Source of the DNA: an uncultured Pelagibacteraceae bacterium
Lineage (GTDB): Bacteria > Pseudomonadota > Alphaproteobacteria > Pelagibacterales > Pelagibacteraceae
Length of the DNA stretch: 58,678 nt
Assembly: GCA_913045275.1 (NCBI GenBank)
Contig: CAJWPG010000004.1
Location: forward strand, 1 to 58,678
Reading direction: 5' to 3'
Positions within the stretch are counted from its first letter, which is position 1. Every line of letters begins with the position of its first letter. Below are positions 8,779 through 17,343 of this stretch, one piece after another. A program made the translations under genes and the position numbers. The notes beneath the pieces were generated by a model, which ran no database searches, was not told the origin of the DNA, and saw only the letters and a program-made list of their open reading frames with translations.

Positions 8779-11304
8779 ATGTTTAATCCACTAAATCTAA
8801 TTTCAAAAATAATTAAAAGCAGTAATCAAAAAGAGTTAGATCGAATTCAAAAAATAGTAAAAAATATAAATCTTTTTGAAAAAGATTTGGAAAAATTAGA
8901 CAAAACAGAATTTCCAAAAAAAACAAATGAATTAATTGAACAAATAAAAAATGGAAAAAAGCTTATTGAAATTTTACCAGAAGCTTTTGCTTTAGTTAGA
9001 GAAGCTTCAAAAAGAACAAACAATGAAAGACATTTTGATGTTCAGTTAATTGGAGGTGTTGTGCTTTACGAAAATAAAATAGCAGAAATGAAAACTGGTG
9101 AAGGTAAAACTTTAACTATTGCACTTTCGGCTTATTTAAATGCTCTAGAAAAAAAAGGAGTACATATAGTAACTGTCAATGATTATCTTGCAAAAAGAGA
9201 TAGTCAAAATATGGGAAAAATTTATAATTTTTTGGGCTTGGAATGCGGCTACATTAATACAGGTCAATCTGACGAAGAAAGAAAAGAAAATTATTCTAAA
9301 GACATAACTTACGCAACAAATAGCGAATTAGGATTTGATTACCTTAGAGATAATATGAAATTTTCTGAAGAAGATATGGTTCTGAGAAAACATAATTATG
9401 CAATTGTTGATGAAATTGATTCTTGTTTAATTGATGAGGCAAGAACACCTTTAATAATATCTGGTGCCGCGGAAGACAAAACTAGCCAATATATTGCAAT
9501 AAATAAATTAGTTAATAACTTAAATCACAATGATTTTGAAATAGATGAAAAAGACAAAAATATTCTATTAACAAATGAAGGCATAGACAATATAGAAAAA
9601 ATGTTTTCAAATGCTGGAATTTTAAAAAATGACAATTTTTATGATCCTGAAAATTTACATTTAGTTCATCATGTTAACCAAGCGCTAAGAGCTAATCATC
9701 TTTTTAAAAGTGGAAGAGATTATATTGTAAAAGATGATCAAATTATAATAATTGATGAACAAACTGGCAGACAATTGCCGGGAAGAAGATTTGGAGATGG
9801 ATTACATCAAAGTTTAGAAGCAAAAGAAAAATTATTTGTAAATGCAGAAAATCAAACACTCGCCTCAATCACTTACCAAAATTTTTTTAAACTATACTCC
9901 AAACTTTCAGGATGTACTGGTACTGCTCAAACAGAATCTCAAGAATTTTTTGAAATATATAATCTTCCAGTAGTCTCAATTCCAACAAACAAAAAAATGA
10001 TTAGAAAAGATTGGAATGATCAAATATTCCGAACTATTAAAGAAAAAGATGAGGCGATTGTTAATAAAATTGTTGAATGCAATAAATTAGGACAACCACT
10101 TCTTGTCTTTACAGCAAGTATTAATAAATCTGAACATTATTCAAAGTTATTAGAAAAAAAATCAATAAAGCACATAGTGCTTAATGCAAAAAATCATGAA
10201 AAAGAAGCTGAAATAATTGAAAACGCAGGAAGAAAAAATTCTATAATTATAACAACAAGTATTTCGGGAAGAGGTGTTGATATAAAATTAGGTGGACAAG
10301 ACCAAAGCCAAAAAGAAGAAGTAAAAAAAATTGGTGGATTGTTTGTGATAGGAACCGAAAGAATGGAAAGCAGAAGAGTAGATAATCAAGCACGAGGAAG
10401 ATCTGGAAGGCAAGGAGATGAAGGTAGTTCAATTTTTTTTGTAAGTATTGAAGACGATTTAATGAGGATTTTTGGAACTGAATCCATGAATAATATTCTA
10501 GAAAAACTTGGCTTAAAAGATGGAGAAAGTATTGACCACCCATGGATAAATAAGGCTCTGGAGAGAGCTCAACAAAAAGTTGAATCTAGAAATTTTGACA
10601 TTAGAAAAACCTTATTGAAATTTGACAACGTATTGAATGATCAAAGACAAGTAATTTTTGGACAAAGAAATAATGTTATTAATAATGATAATGTAAATAC
10701 ACTCTCAGATGATTTTTTGAATGAAATTATTAATGATTTAAAAAAAACTAAATCAAAATATCTTGCAAAACCAAACTCTAATGAATTTGTAAATCAATTT
10801 AAATCTTTATTTGGAAAATCTTTTAATCAGGATGAAATTGAGAGCTTAAGAAATGCAAAAGATAATGATTTTGAAAAATTAATCAAAGAAAAATTTTTAG
10901 ATAAGAGAAATGAAAGAATAAAATTGATTGGGGAAAATAAAGCAAAAGAAATTGAAAAAAGAATTTTTTTACAAGTAATCGATGAAAATTGGAAAATGCA
11001 CATACAATATCTTGAACAACTTAGACAGGTTATTGGATTAAGATCTTTTGGTCAAAGAGATCCTTTGGTTGAATACAAAAAAGAAGCTTTTGTTTTATTC
11101 GAAAATTTACTTAGCAAACTTAAGTTTGGTTTAATTACTTTTTTAATTAATATGAAAATAGTAGATAGTTCTGAAAATGAAGATAGTTTTAAAAAGAAGC
11201 AAAATAATAAGTTTGAAGAATTTTCAGCAAAAAAAATTGGGAGAAATGAGCCATGCCCCTGTAACTCAGGAAAAAAATACAAACACTGTCATGGATCTTT
11301 ATAA
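8779..11304 (+). CDS. secA: Preprotein translocase ATPase
   Basis: SecA drives Sec-dependent protein export at the inner membrane. The 841-residue protein has Walker A at about 104-111 (MKTGEGKT), the DEAD-like box DEIDSCLIDEARTPLIISG (about 211-229), motif VI QARGRSGRQGDEG, and a C-terminal SEC-C zinc motif CPCNSGKKYKHCH near its end. It is shorter than E. coli SecA, with a compact linker before the zinc motif. The gene stands alone on the plus strand and its end overlaps accA by 6 bases. Confidence 0.97.
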   Translation: MFNPLNLISKIIKSSNQKELDRIQKIVKNINLFEKDLEKLDKTEFPKKTNELIEQIKNGKKLIEILPEAFALVREASKRTNNERHFDVQLIGGVVLYENKIAEMKTGEGKTLTIALSAYLNALEKKGVHIVTVNDYLAKRDSQNMGKIYNFLGLECGYINTGQSDEERKENYSKDITYATNSELGFDYLRDNMKFSEEDMVLRKHNYAIVDEIDSCLIDEARTPLIISGAAEDKTSQYIAINKLVNNLNHNDFEIDEKDKNILLTNEGIDNIEKMFSNAGILKNDNFYDPENLHLVHHVNQALRANHLFKSGRDYIVKDDQIIIIDEQTGRQLPGRRFGDGLHQSLEAKEKLFVNAENQTLASITYQNFFKLYSKLSGCTGTAQTESQEFFEIYNLPVVSIPTNKKMIRKDWNDQIFRTIKEKDEAIVNKIVECNKLGQPLLVFTASINKSEHYSKLLEKKSIKHIVLNAKNHEKEAEIIENAGRKNSIIITTSISGRGVDIKLGGQDQSQKEEVKKIGGLFVIGTERMESRRVDNQARGRSGRQGDEGSSIFFVSIEDDLMRIFGTESMNNILEKLGLKDGESIDHPWINKALERAQQKVESRNFDIRKTLLKFDNVLNDQRQVIFGQRNNVINNDNVNTLSDDFLNEIINDLKKTKSKYLAKPNSNEFVNQFKSLFGKSFNQDEIESLRNAKDNDFEKLIKEKFLDKRNERIKLIGENKAKEIEKRIFLQVIDENWKMHIQYLEQLRQVIGLRSFGQRDPLVEYKKEAFVLFENLLSKLKFGLITFLINMKIVDSSENEDSFKKKQNNKFEEFSAKKIGRNEPCPCNSGKKYKHCHGSL

Positions 11305-12390
11305 TAAAATAATTATTATTGATAAAAGTAAGATTATTGCGCTAGTAATATAAATAATTTTTCGATTGTTAATTAATTTTTCTAGTACACTTTTTTTCAT
11401 CGATAGTTTTTCTGAATCAGTTTGCATAGCAAATCCTTTGCTTCTTCCTATTGACAAAAATTTATTTTTTCTATGATTTATAATTTCATTTTTATCCATT
11501 GTTGAAAAAAATTCAAAATTTTTTTTTATTGAATCTCTTACATTGTCTAAAATTAAATCTTTGTCTCTATGAGCTCCACCAATTGGTTCTGGTATAATCT
11601 CATCAATAATATTAAGACTTAAAAGATCTTTCGAAGAAAGCTTCATTGCTTTTGATGCTTCTAAAGTTTTTTTTGGATCTCTCCAAAGAATTGTTGCACA
11701 CCCTTCTGGAGAAATTACTGAATAAATAGCATTTTGAAACATTAAAACTTTATTTGAAGATGCTAAAGCAATTGCGCCTCCTGAACCACCTTCTCCTATA
11801 ATTATAGATATTGTTGGCACAGAAAGTTCCATGCAGCATTCTATAGATTTTGCAATTGCTTCTGCTTGACCTCTTTCTTCTGCCCCAACTCCTGGGTATG
11901 CTCCGGGAGTATCTATAAAAGATATTATTGGAATTCCAAATTTATCTGCAAGCTTCATTAGTCTAATTGATTTCCGATAACCTTCTGGCCTCATCATCCC
12001 AAAATTTCTTTCAATTCTTGAATCTAAATTATCGCCTTTTTCTTGACCAATAACTAAAACTGAATTGCTATTAAATTTTCCAAAACCTGCAATCACAGAT
12101 TTATCCTCTCCATAAAATCGATCACCTGAAAGAGGCATAAAATCTTCAAATAAATGATCGATAAAAAATTTTGCTTTTGGTCTTTCTTCGTGTCTAGCAA
12201 CCAATGCGGTTTGCCAAGGATCTAGATTGGAATAAATATCTTTAAGCTTTTCATCTATTTCATTTTGAACTTTGGATATATTCTTTGTATCAACTTCGGA
12301 TAAACCTTCTTGATTATATGGATCTTTTAATTGTTCTAATTCTTTTTCAAGATTTTTTACTTCTGCTTCAAAATTTAAATAATTTTTCAT
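11299..12390 (-). CDS. accA: Acetyl-CoA carboxylase carboxyltransferase subunit alpha, with hydrophobic C-terminal tail
   Basis: Together with AccD (34754), AccA moves the carboxyl group from biotin to acetyl-CoA at the start of fatty-acid synthesis. The first ~315 residues are a normal AccA: SGDRFYGEDKSVIAGFG, RNFGMMRPEGYRK, DTPGAYPGVGAEERGQ and GEGGSGGA are all present. E. coli AccA has 319 residues; this protein has 363. The extra ~48 residues begin after FLSIG, run through a lysine-rich stretch, and end in about 19 straight hydrophobic residues (345-363), like a tail anchor. The tail lies where the gene runs into secA and overlaps it by 6 bases. Confidence 0.93.
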   Translation of the reverse strand: MKNYLNFEAEVKNLEKELEQLKDPYNQEGLSEVDTKNISKVQNEIDEKLKDIYSNLDPWQTALVARHEERPKAKFFIDHLFEDFMPLSGDRFYGEDKSVIAGFGKFNSNSVLVIGQEKGDNLDSRIERNFGMMRPEGYRKSIRLMKLADKFGIPIISFIDTPGAYPGVGAEERGQAEAIAKSIECCMELSVPTISIIIGEGGSGGAIALASSNKVLMFQNAIYSVISPEGCATILWRDPKKTLEASKAMKLSSKDLLSLNIIDEIIPEPIGGAHRDKDLILDNVRDSIKKNFEFFSTMDKNEIINHRKNKFLSIGRSKGFAMQTDSEKLSMKKSVLEKLINNRKIIYITSAIILLLSIIIILL

Positions 12391-12464
12391 ATATATTTTT
12401 TATTATAGTTGTTTATCAACTTAAAATAGGCAATAAAATGTTAAAATTATTATTTTACATCTAA

Positions 12465-14648
12465 ATGAAAAAAAAAGAACAATATATAAAAATTAAAAAC
12501 CTTTCTGTTTCAAAAATTCTATTTGATTTTATAAATAACGAACTTTTGAAAGGAATTCATGTAAAAAAAGATAAATTTTGGGACGGTTTTGACAAAGCAA
12601 TAGGCAAATTAGTACCAATAAATAAGAAACTATTAGAAACAAGAGAAAAATTACAAAAATCAATTGATACTTTTCATTTAGAAAGAAAGAATAAAAAATT
12701 AGATCTTAAAACTTATAAAAATTTCTTAAAAAAAATTGGTTATTTAAAAAAACCTGGTCCAAATTTTAAAATTACGACAAAAAATGTTGATATTGAAATA
12801 TCAAGTATTTGTGGTCCTCAATTAGTTTGTCCAATTTCTAACGTTAGATTTTTATTAAATGCTGCAAATGCAAGATGGATTAGTTTATACGATAGTTTAT
12901 ATGGTACAGATATAATTCCGGAAACTCATGGAGCTTTAAAAGGAAAAACTTACAATCCAATTAGAGGTAAAAAAGTTATTGAGTATGCACGAAATCTTCT
13001 CGATAAATATATACCTTTGAAAAACAATAGTTGGAAAGATTTAAAAAAAATTCCTGAAATCAATAATAATAAATTAAATTTAAAACTAAAAAATCCCAAT
13101 CAATTTGTGGGCTATAATAAAAAATTAAATCAACTATCTTCGTTATTATTTGTTAATAATAACCTTCACATTGATATTTTATTTGACCAGTCTGGTAGTA
13201 TGGAAATTAATAATCCTGATGGCAATCAAGATAAAATAAAAATACACGACATTTTTTTAGAATCTGCAATTTCGACTATTTGTGATCATGAGGACAGTGT
13301 TGCGGCTGTAGATGCTGAAGATAAAGTTATTGGATATCGAAATTGGTTAGGATTAATGAAGGGAAACCTAAAAGTTGAATTTTCGAAAAATGGAAAGAAA
13401 ATTTTTAGAAAACCAAATAATGATAGAAAATATATATCAAAAAACGGTAAAAAATTTAAATTACATGGTAGATCTCTACTATTAAATAGAAATGTTGGTC
13501 ATCTTATGACCAATCCAGCTATACTTTTAAAAGATGGTTCTGAATGTCCTGAAGGAATTCTTGATGCTTTTGTAACTTCACTTGCGTGTATTCATGACTT
13601 TAAAATAAAAGGAAATTCAAGAACTAGTTCGATTTATATTGTTAAACCAAAAATGCATGGTCCTGAAGAATGTGCCTTTACAGATTTAATTTTTCAAAAA
13701 GTTGAAAAAGTTTTAAATTTAAAAAGAAATCAAATACTTTGCGGTATTATGGACGAAGAAAGAAGAACCACTGTTAATCTGAAAGAATGTATTAGAGTTT
13801 TAAAAAAAAGAGTATTCTTCATAAATACTGGATTTTTAGACAGAACTGGAGATGAAATTCACACATCAATGGAAGTTGGCCCAATGATTTTTAAGGGAGA
13901 TATGAAATCTTCAAAATGGATCTCTGCTTATGAAAATAATAATGTTGATGTGGGAATTTCTTGCAGTTTTTCAGGAAAAGCTCAAATAGGAAAAGGCATG
14001 TGGGCGATGCCAGATTTAATGAAAGAAATGATGAAACAAAAAATAACACATCCATTAGCAGGTGCTAATTGTGCTTGGGTACCTTCACCTACGGCCGCAT
14101 CATTGCATGCACTCCATTATCATGAGGTTAATGTCTTTACAAAACAAAAAGAATTATTAAAAAGAAAACCTGCAAAACTTTCTGATTTATTAACTATTCC
14201 AGCTGCAAAAAAACCTAACTGGTCAATTGACAAAATAAATCAAGAACTGAAAAATAATGCGCAGGGAATTTTGGGATATGTTGTTAGATGGATTGATCAG
14301 TCAGTTGGTTGCTCAAAAGTTCCTGATATAAACGGGATTGGCTTGATGGAGGATAGGGCAACCTGCAGGATAAGCAGTCAACACATTGCTAATTGGTTAA
14401 ATCATGGTGTTTGTAGCAAAAAACAAGTTTTAGAAATTATGAAAAAGATGGCTAAAGTTGTAGATAGACAAAACCTAAAAGACCCGACTATGAAAGGGCA
14501 ATCTCCATACAAACCTATGGCTGGAAACTTTGATAAATCTATAGCATTTCGAGTTGCATGTGATTTAGTTTTTCATGGCAAGTTTCAGCCATCGGGCTAC
14601 ACTGAGCCCTTGCTTCATTTTAATAGATTAATAAAAAAATCAGTCTGA
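12465..14648 (+). CDS. glcB: Malate synthase G
   Basis: Condenses glyoxylate with acetyl-CoA to give malate. The 727-residue length and the N-terminal and C-terminal domains fit the G isoform. The catalytic Arg is R342 (RNVGHLM), the magnesium ligands lie in MDEERR (E431 or E432) and FLDRTGD (D459), and the catalytic base is in GLMEDRATCRISSQH. The start is 74 bases from the divergent accA start, and the N-terminal sequence already aligns with the family, so there is no hidden longer leader. No glycine riboswitch is visible, unlike the published Pelagibacter arrangement. The end overlaps recR by 9 bases. Confidence 0.95.
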   Translation: MKKKEQYIKIKNLSVSKILFDFINNELLKGIHVKKDKFWDGFDKAIGKLVPINKKLLETREKLQKSIDTFHLERKNKKLDLKTYKNFLKKIGYLKKPGPNFKITTKNVDIEISSICGPQLVCPISNVRFLLNAANARWISLYDSLYGTDIIPETHGALKGKTYNPIRGKKVIEYARNLLDKYIPLKNNSWKDLKKIPEINNNKLNLKLKNPNQFVGYNKKLNQLSSLLFVNNNLHIDILFDQSGSMEINNPDGNQDKIKIHDIFLESAISTICDHEDSVAAVDAEDKVIGYRNWLGLMKGNLKVEFSKNGKKIFRKPNNDRKYISKNGKKFKLHGRSLLLNRNVGHLMTNPAILLKDGSECPEGILDAFVTSLACIHDFKIKGNSRTSSIYIVKPKMHGPEECAFTDLIFQKVEKVLNLKRNQILCGIMDEERRTTVNLKECIRVLKKRVFFINTGFLDRTGDEIHTSMEVGPMIFKGDMKSSKWISAYENNNVDVGISCSFSGKAQIGKGMWAMPDLMKEMMKQKITHPLAGANCAWVPSPTAASLHALHYHEVNVFTKQKELLKRKPAKLSDLLTIPAAKKPNWSIDKINQELKNNAQGILGYVVRWIDQSVGCSKVPDINGIGLMEDRATCRISSQHIANWLNHGVCSKKQVLEIMKKMAKVVDRQNLKDPTMKGQSPYKPMAGNFDKSIAFRVACDLVFHGKFQPSGYTEPLLHFNRLIKKSV

Positions 14649-15254
14649 TCCCGAATTTAATCCTTTTCTATTTTTAAATGCCGAAATTAAAGTGCCATCG
14701 TCTAAACTTTCAATTTCTCCACCCACGGGTAAACCTTGAGCAAGTTTTGAAACTTTAATATTAATATTTTTTAAACTATCTAGAATATAAAATGCTGTTG
14801 TTTGACCTTCTACTGTAGCACTGGTTGCTAAAATAACTTCATCTATATTATTTTTTTTTACTCTTTCAATTAATGAATCTAAAAGCAAATCTTCTTTCCT
14901 TTGAGAATTTGAATTAGGCAATGTTCCTCCAAGAATATGAAAATAACCTTTGAAAATACTTGAACTTTCAATAGTCCATTGATCTGCTATATTTTCTACC
15001 ACACAAATTTTATTATATTTTTTTGAATTATTCTGACAATTTTCGCAATTTGAATTATTGGATTTTAAAGAACCACAATTTTTACATCTAGCTACATTTT
15101 TATATGCTTCGCTTAATGTTTGGGCTAGTGGTTTCATTAATTCTTGACGATTGTTAATTAATTTTAAAATAATTCTCTTTGCGGATTTTGGGCCTAATCC
15201 AGGTAATTTTGAAATAAGTTTAATTAAGTTATAGATTTCTGAAATATTCTGCAT
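14640..15254 (-). CDS. recR: Recombination mediator protein
   Basis: RecR helps RecO/RecF load RecA at gaps. I start it at the ATG at 15254 (MQNISEIYNLIKLI), giving 204 residues, close to the family's ~200. An upstream in-frame ATG at 15317 would add 21 residues lying inside the ybaB frame. Visible features are the helix-hairpin-helix LPGLGPKSAKRIIL, a four-Cys zinc motif (CKNC...CENC), and the Toprim domain (CVVEN...) ending in GLPVGGEIESLDDGTL. It lies 4 bases after ybaB in the common dnaX-ybaB-recR order. Confidence 0.95.
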   Translation of the reverse strand: MQNISEIYNLIKLISKLPGLGPKSAKRIILKLINNRQELMKPLAQTLSEAYKNVARCKNCGSLKSNNSNCENCQNNSKKYNKICVVENIADQWTIESSSIFKGYFHILGGTLPNSNSQRKEDLLLDSLIERVKKNNIDEVILATSATVEGQTTAFYILDSLKNINIKVSKLAQGLPVGGEIESLDDGTLISAFKNRKGLNSGSD

Positions 15255-15258
15255 TAAA

Positions 15259-15576
15259 TCAAAGTGGCCATTTAAATCCTGGAATGCCAAAGCCACCTGC
15301 TGCTTTAGAAATTTCATCAGAAGTTTTTGACTTTAGTTGATTTTTTGCATTTGAATGGGCTGCTCTTATTAAATCAACAACAATACCTTTTTCTTCTTTT
15401 ATTACTTCATCACTAAGTTCTAAATTAATCATTTCACCTTCACCATTCAATGTTACTTTTACAGCATCACCTCCTGAAACACCTATAACCTCGATTTGTT
15501 TAATTTTTTCTTGGCTCTCCTTCATTTTTGCTTCTACTTCTTTGGCTTTTTCTAATATTTTACTAAAATCAGTCAT
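15259..15576 (-). CDS. YbaB/EbfC family nucleoid-associated protein
   Basis: A small DNA-binding protein of about 105 residues. The N-terminal half is a coiled-coil-like helix rich in Lys and Glu; the middle has VSGGDAVKVTLNGEGEM, typical of YbaB; the end is GGFGIPGF. I chose MTDFSKIL at 15576; an ATG at 15588 would add MNIK. Both overlap the end of dnaX, so translation is coupled. Genomic context (dnaX upstream, recR downstream) is the classic one. Confidence 0.9.
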   Translation of the reverse strand: MTDFSKILEKAKEVEAKMKESQEKIKQIEVIGVSGGDAVKVTLNGEGEMINLELSDEVIKEEKGIVVDLIRAAHSNAKNQLKSKTSDEISKAAGGFGIPGFKWPL

Positions 15577-17200
15577 CTTTATGTTCATTTTTTTTAAATT
15601 CTACCAATTCAGCATCAGGTAAAATTTCTAAAACTGTATTATATATTTTGTTTTTTTTGACATTGTCAAAAATTTTATCTTTATTTGTTTTTTCCTCTTG
15701 TTTTTTTGAAATTAATCCTTTTTTTTTTGAAAGCGAAATAATCCATCTTGTATTGGTCCATTCATATAACTTATTAGATAATTCTTTTATAAAATCTTTA
15801 TCTAAATTTTCATTAAAAGCTATTTCAATTCTACCTTCAACAAAAGTTACAAGATTAACATTAGATTCTAATTCGTATTTTAATTTAATTTCTTTTTTTT
15901 TTATGCACAATTCAATTAATTCTTCAAAATTATTTATAAATAATTTACTAGTAGTTTCTTGAGATTTTATTTTTGGTTTTATTTCATCTTGTTGAGCTAT
16001 ATTTTTAATTTGATCAACAATTTTATTACTAGCTGATGTTTTTTTTTCATTATTTGTATTATCTAATTTATCTTTAGTAATTACTGAATCTTTAAAATCT
16101 TTTAAATACATAAGTCTAACTAAGAACATTTCTACACATAAATTCGGATTTGCAACAATATCCAATTCATCAATAGTATCTATCGTAAATTGCCAAAATA
16201 AAATTATATCTTTTGGATTTATTGTTCTTGAAATTTTGTCAATTGCATTAAATTCATCATCATTTAGTGAAAAATTAGTTCCATCCAATTTTATAGATGA
16301 AATATTTTTTATAAAATATAAAATTTCTAAAAAGTCATTTAAAAATATTTTAGGCTCAACACCAGCCTCATATATTTTTCTATAAATATTAATAACTTTA
16401 TTTTCATCTCCTTTAAATAAATTTTGAAATAATTCAATTAATGAACTTTTATCAAAATAACCATAAATTTTTTGGGCTTTAATTAAATCTAATTCTTCTC
16501 CTTGAGAATTGCTTAATAGTCCTCGATCTAATAAGGATAGAGCGTCTCTAACAGACCCTTCTGAAAGTTTAACAATTAATTTTAAAGCCTCATCGGTTAC
16601 TCTTCCTTTTTCTTTTTCAGTAATTTTTTTTATAAATTGAAATAATTGATCTGATTTTATTCTAGACAAATCAAATCTTTGACATCTCGAAACAATTGTT
16701 ATTGGTACTTTTCTGATTTCAGTTGTTGCGAATATAAATTTTAAATATTCTGGTGGTTCTTCCAAAGTTTTAAGCAAGGAAGCCCAGGCCTGTTTCGATA
16801 ACATATGGCACTCATCTAAAATATATATTTTATACTTAGATGATGTAGGGGCATATCGAGAAAATTCTATAAGTTCACGTGTGTTTTCTACAGAAGATTG
16901 ACTTGCTGCATCAAGTTCGAATATATCTATATGATTTGAGTTGGTAATTGCTTCGCAGTTTTCACAAAAATTATCTTTGCATAAATTTTCAAAACCATTT
17001 TTACAATTTAATACTTTTGCAATTATTCTGGCAATTGACGTCTTGCCTGTACCTCTTATGCCAGTTAATAGATAAGCGTTTGGAACTTTATTTAGTTTTA
17101 TAGAATTGTATATTGTTTCACCGATTAATTCTTGACCTATCAATTGATCAAAATTAACAGGTCTGTATTTTAAAGCCAATACTGTTGAGTTATTTGTCAT
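15569..17200 (-). CDS. dnaX: DNA polymerase III subunits gamma/tau
   Basis: The clamp-loader ATPase. The 543 residues include Walker A GIRGTGKTSIA (about 47-57), a four-Cys zinc site (C66 to about C82, ending CENC), the Walker B variant DECHML, and sensor 1 TTEIRKVP. Domain III ends near residue 360, followed by a lysine-rich linker and a tau-type C-terminal region. Codons 433-436 contain ten consecutive A (15902-15893); loss or gain of one A gives a stop within three codons, making a ~439-residue product close to E. coli gamma (431). The start codon lies 7 bases after the SRP RNA, with no Shine-Dalgarno visible. Confidence 0.95.
   Translation of the reverse strand: MTNNSTVLALKYRPVNFDQLIGQELIGETIYNSIKLNKVPNAYLLTGIRGTGKTSIARIIAKVLNCKNGFENLCKDNFCENCEAITNSNHIDIFELDAASQSSVENTRELIEFSRYAPTSSKYKIYILDECHMLSKQAWASLLKTLEEPPEYLKFIFATTEIRKVPITIVSRCQRFDLSRIKSDQLFQFIKKITEKEKGRVTDEALKLIVKLSEGSVRDALSLLDRGLLSNSQGEELDLIKAQKIYGYFDKSSLIELFQNLFKGDENKVINIYRKIYEAGVEPKIFLNDFLEILYFIKNISSIKLDGTNFSLNDDEFNAIDKISRTINPKDIILFWQFTIDTIDELDIVANPNLCVEMFLVRLMYLKDFKDSVITKDKLDNTNNEKKTSASNKIVDQIKNIAQQDEIKPKIKSQETTSKLFINNFEELIELCIKKKEIKLKYELESNVNLVTFVEGRIEIAFNENLDKDFIKELSNKLYEWTNTRWIISLSKKKGLISKKQEEKTNKDKIFDNVKKNKIYNTVLEILPDAELVEFKKNEHKDD
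15893..15902 (-). other. A10 slippage tract inside dnaX
   Basis: On the coding strand the run reads ATA AAA AAA AAA GAA (codons 433-437). With nine A the frame becomes K K K K L N stop; with eleven A, or after a -1 ribosomal shift, it becomes K K K R N stop. The site lies after the ATPase and oligomerisation domains and before the tau-specific region. Thermus dnaX is known to make gamma by transcriptional slippage on an A9 run. Long A-runs are frequent in this genome, so chance is a real alternative. Confidence 0.4.
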
Positions 17201-17207
17201 TATCTAA

Positions 17208-17295
17208 GGAGACCAACCAACCTAGAAAATACTCATTACCCTTGCTCTCTTTCGAGTCTGGGGGAGTTCATGGTAACACCACCTGATTGGCCTCC
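17208..17295 (-). ncRNA. ffs: Signal recognition particle RNA (bacterial small type)
   Basis: About 88 nt on the minus strand. The 5' arm GGAGGCCAATCA (17295-17284) pairs with the 3' arm TGGTTGGTCTCC (17219-17208), allowing G-U pairs. The apical part reads CCAGACTCGAAAGAGAGCAA, matching the SRP domain IV pattern (CAG / GNRA tetraloop / AGCA) with a GAAA tetraloop on a CTC-GAG stem; flanking TTACC and GGTAA also pair. The RNA binds Ffh for co-translational targeting. Its 3' end lies only 7 bases from the dnaX start, with no terminator between. Confidence 0.88.
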
Positions 17296-17301
17296 AGATT
17301 T

Positions 17302-17330
17302 ATTATATCAATAATGTTTTCTAATCTACA
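17302..17330 (-). promoter_or_regulatory. Promoter of the SRP RNA
   Basis: A perfect TATAAT lies at 17307-17302, six bases before the predicted RNA 5' end at 17295. A weak -35 (TGTAGA, 17330-17325) sits 17 bases upstream. The position agrees with the RNA end inferred separately from stem pairing. This promoter probably also serves dnaX. Confidence 0.6.
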
Positions 17331-17343
17331 GTAAACTTAAAAA

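Noticed and set aside
12391-12464. Glycine riboswitch before glcB
   Set aside because: The spacer is too short, and none of the conserved aptamer segments I know are visible.
15255-15317. Upstream start for recR adding 21 residues
   Set aside because: The extra segment lies inside ybaB in another frame and has no match to RecR; MQNIS at 15254 gives the usual length and a 4-base spacer.
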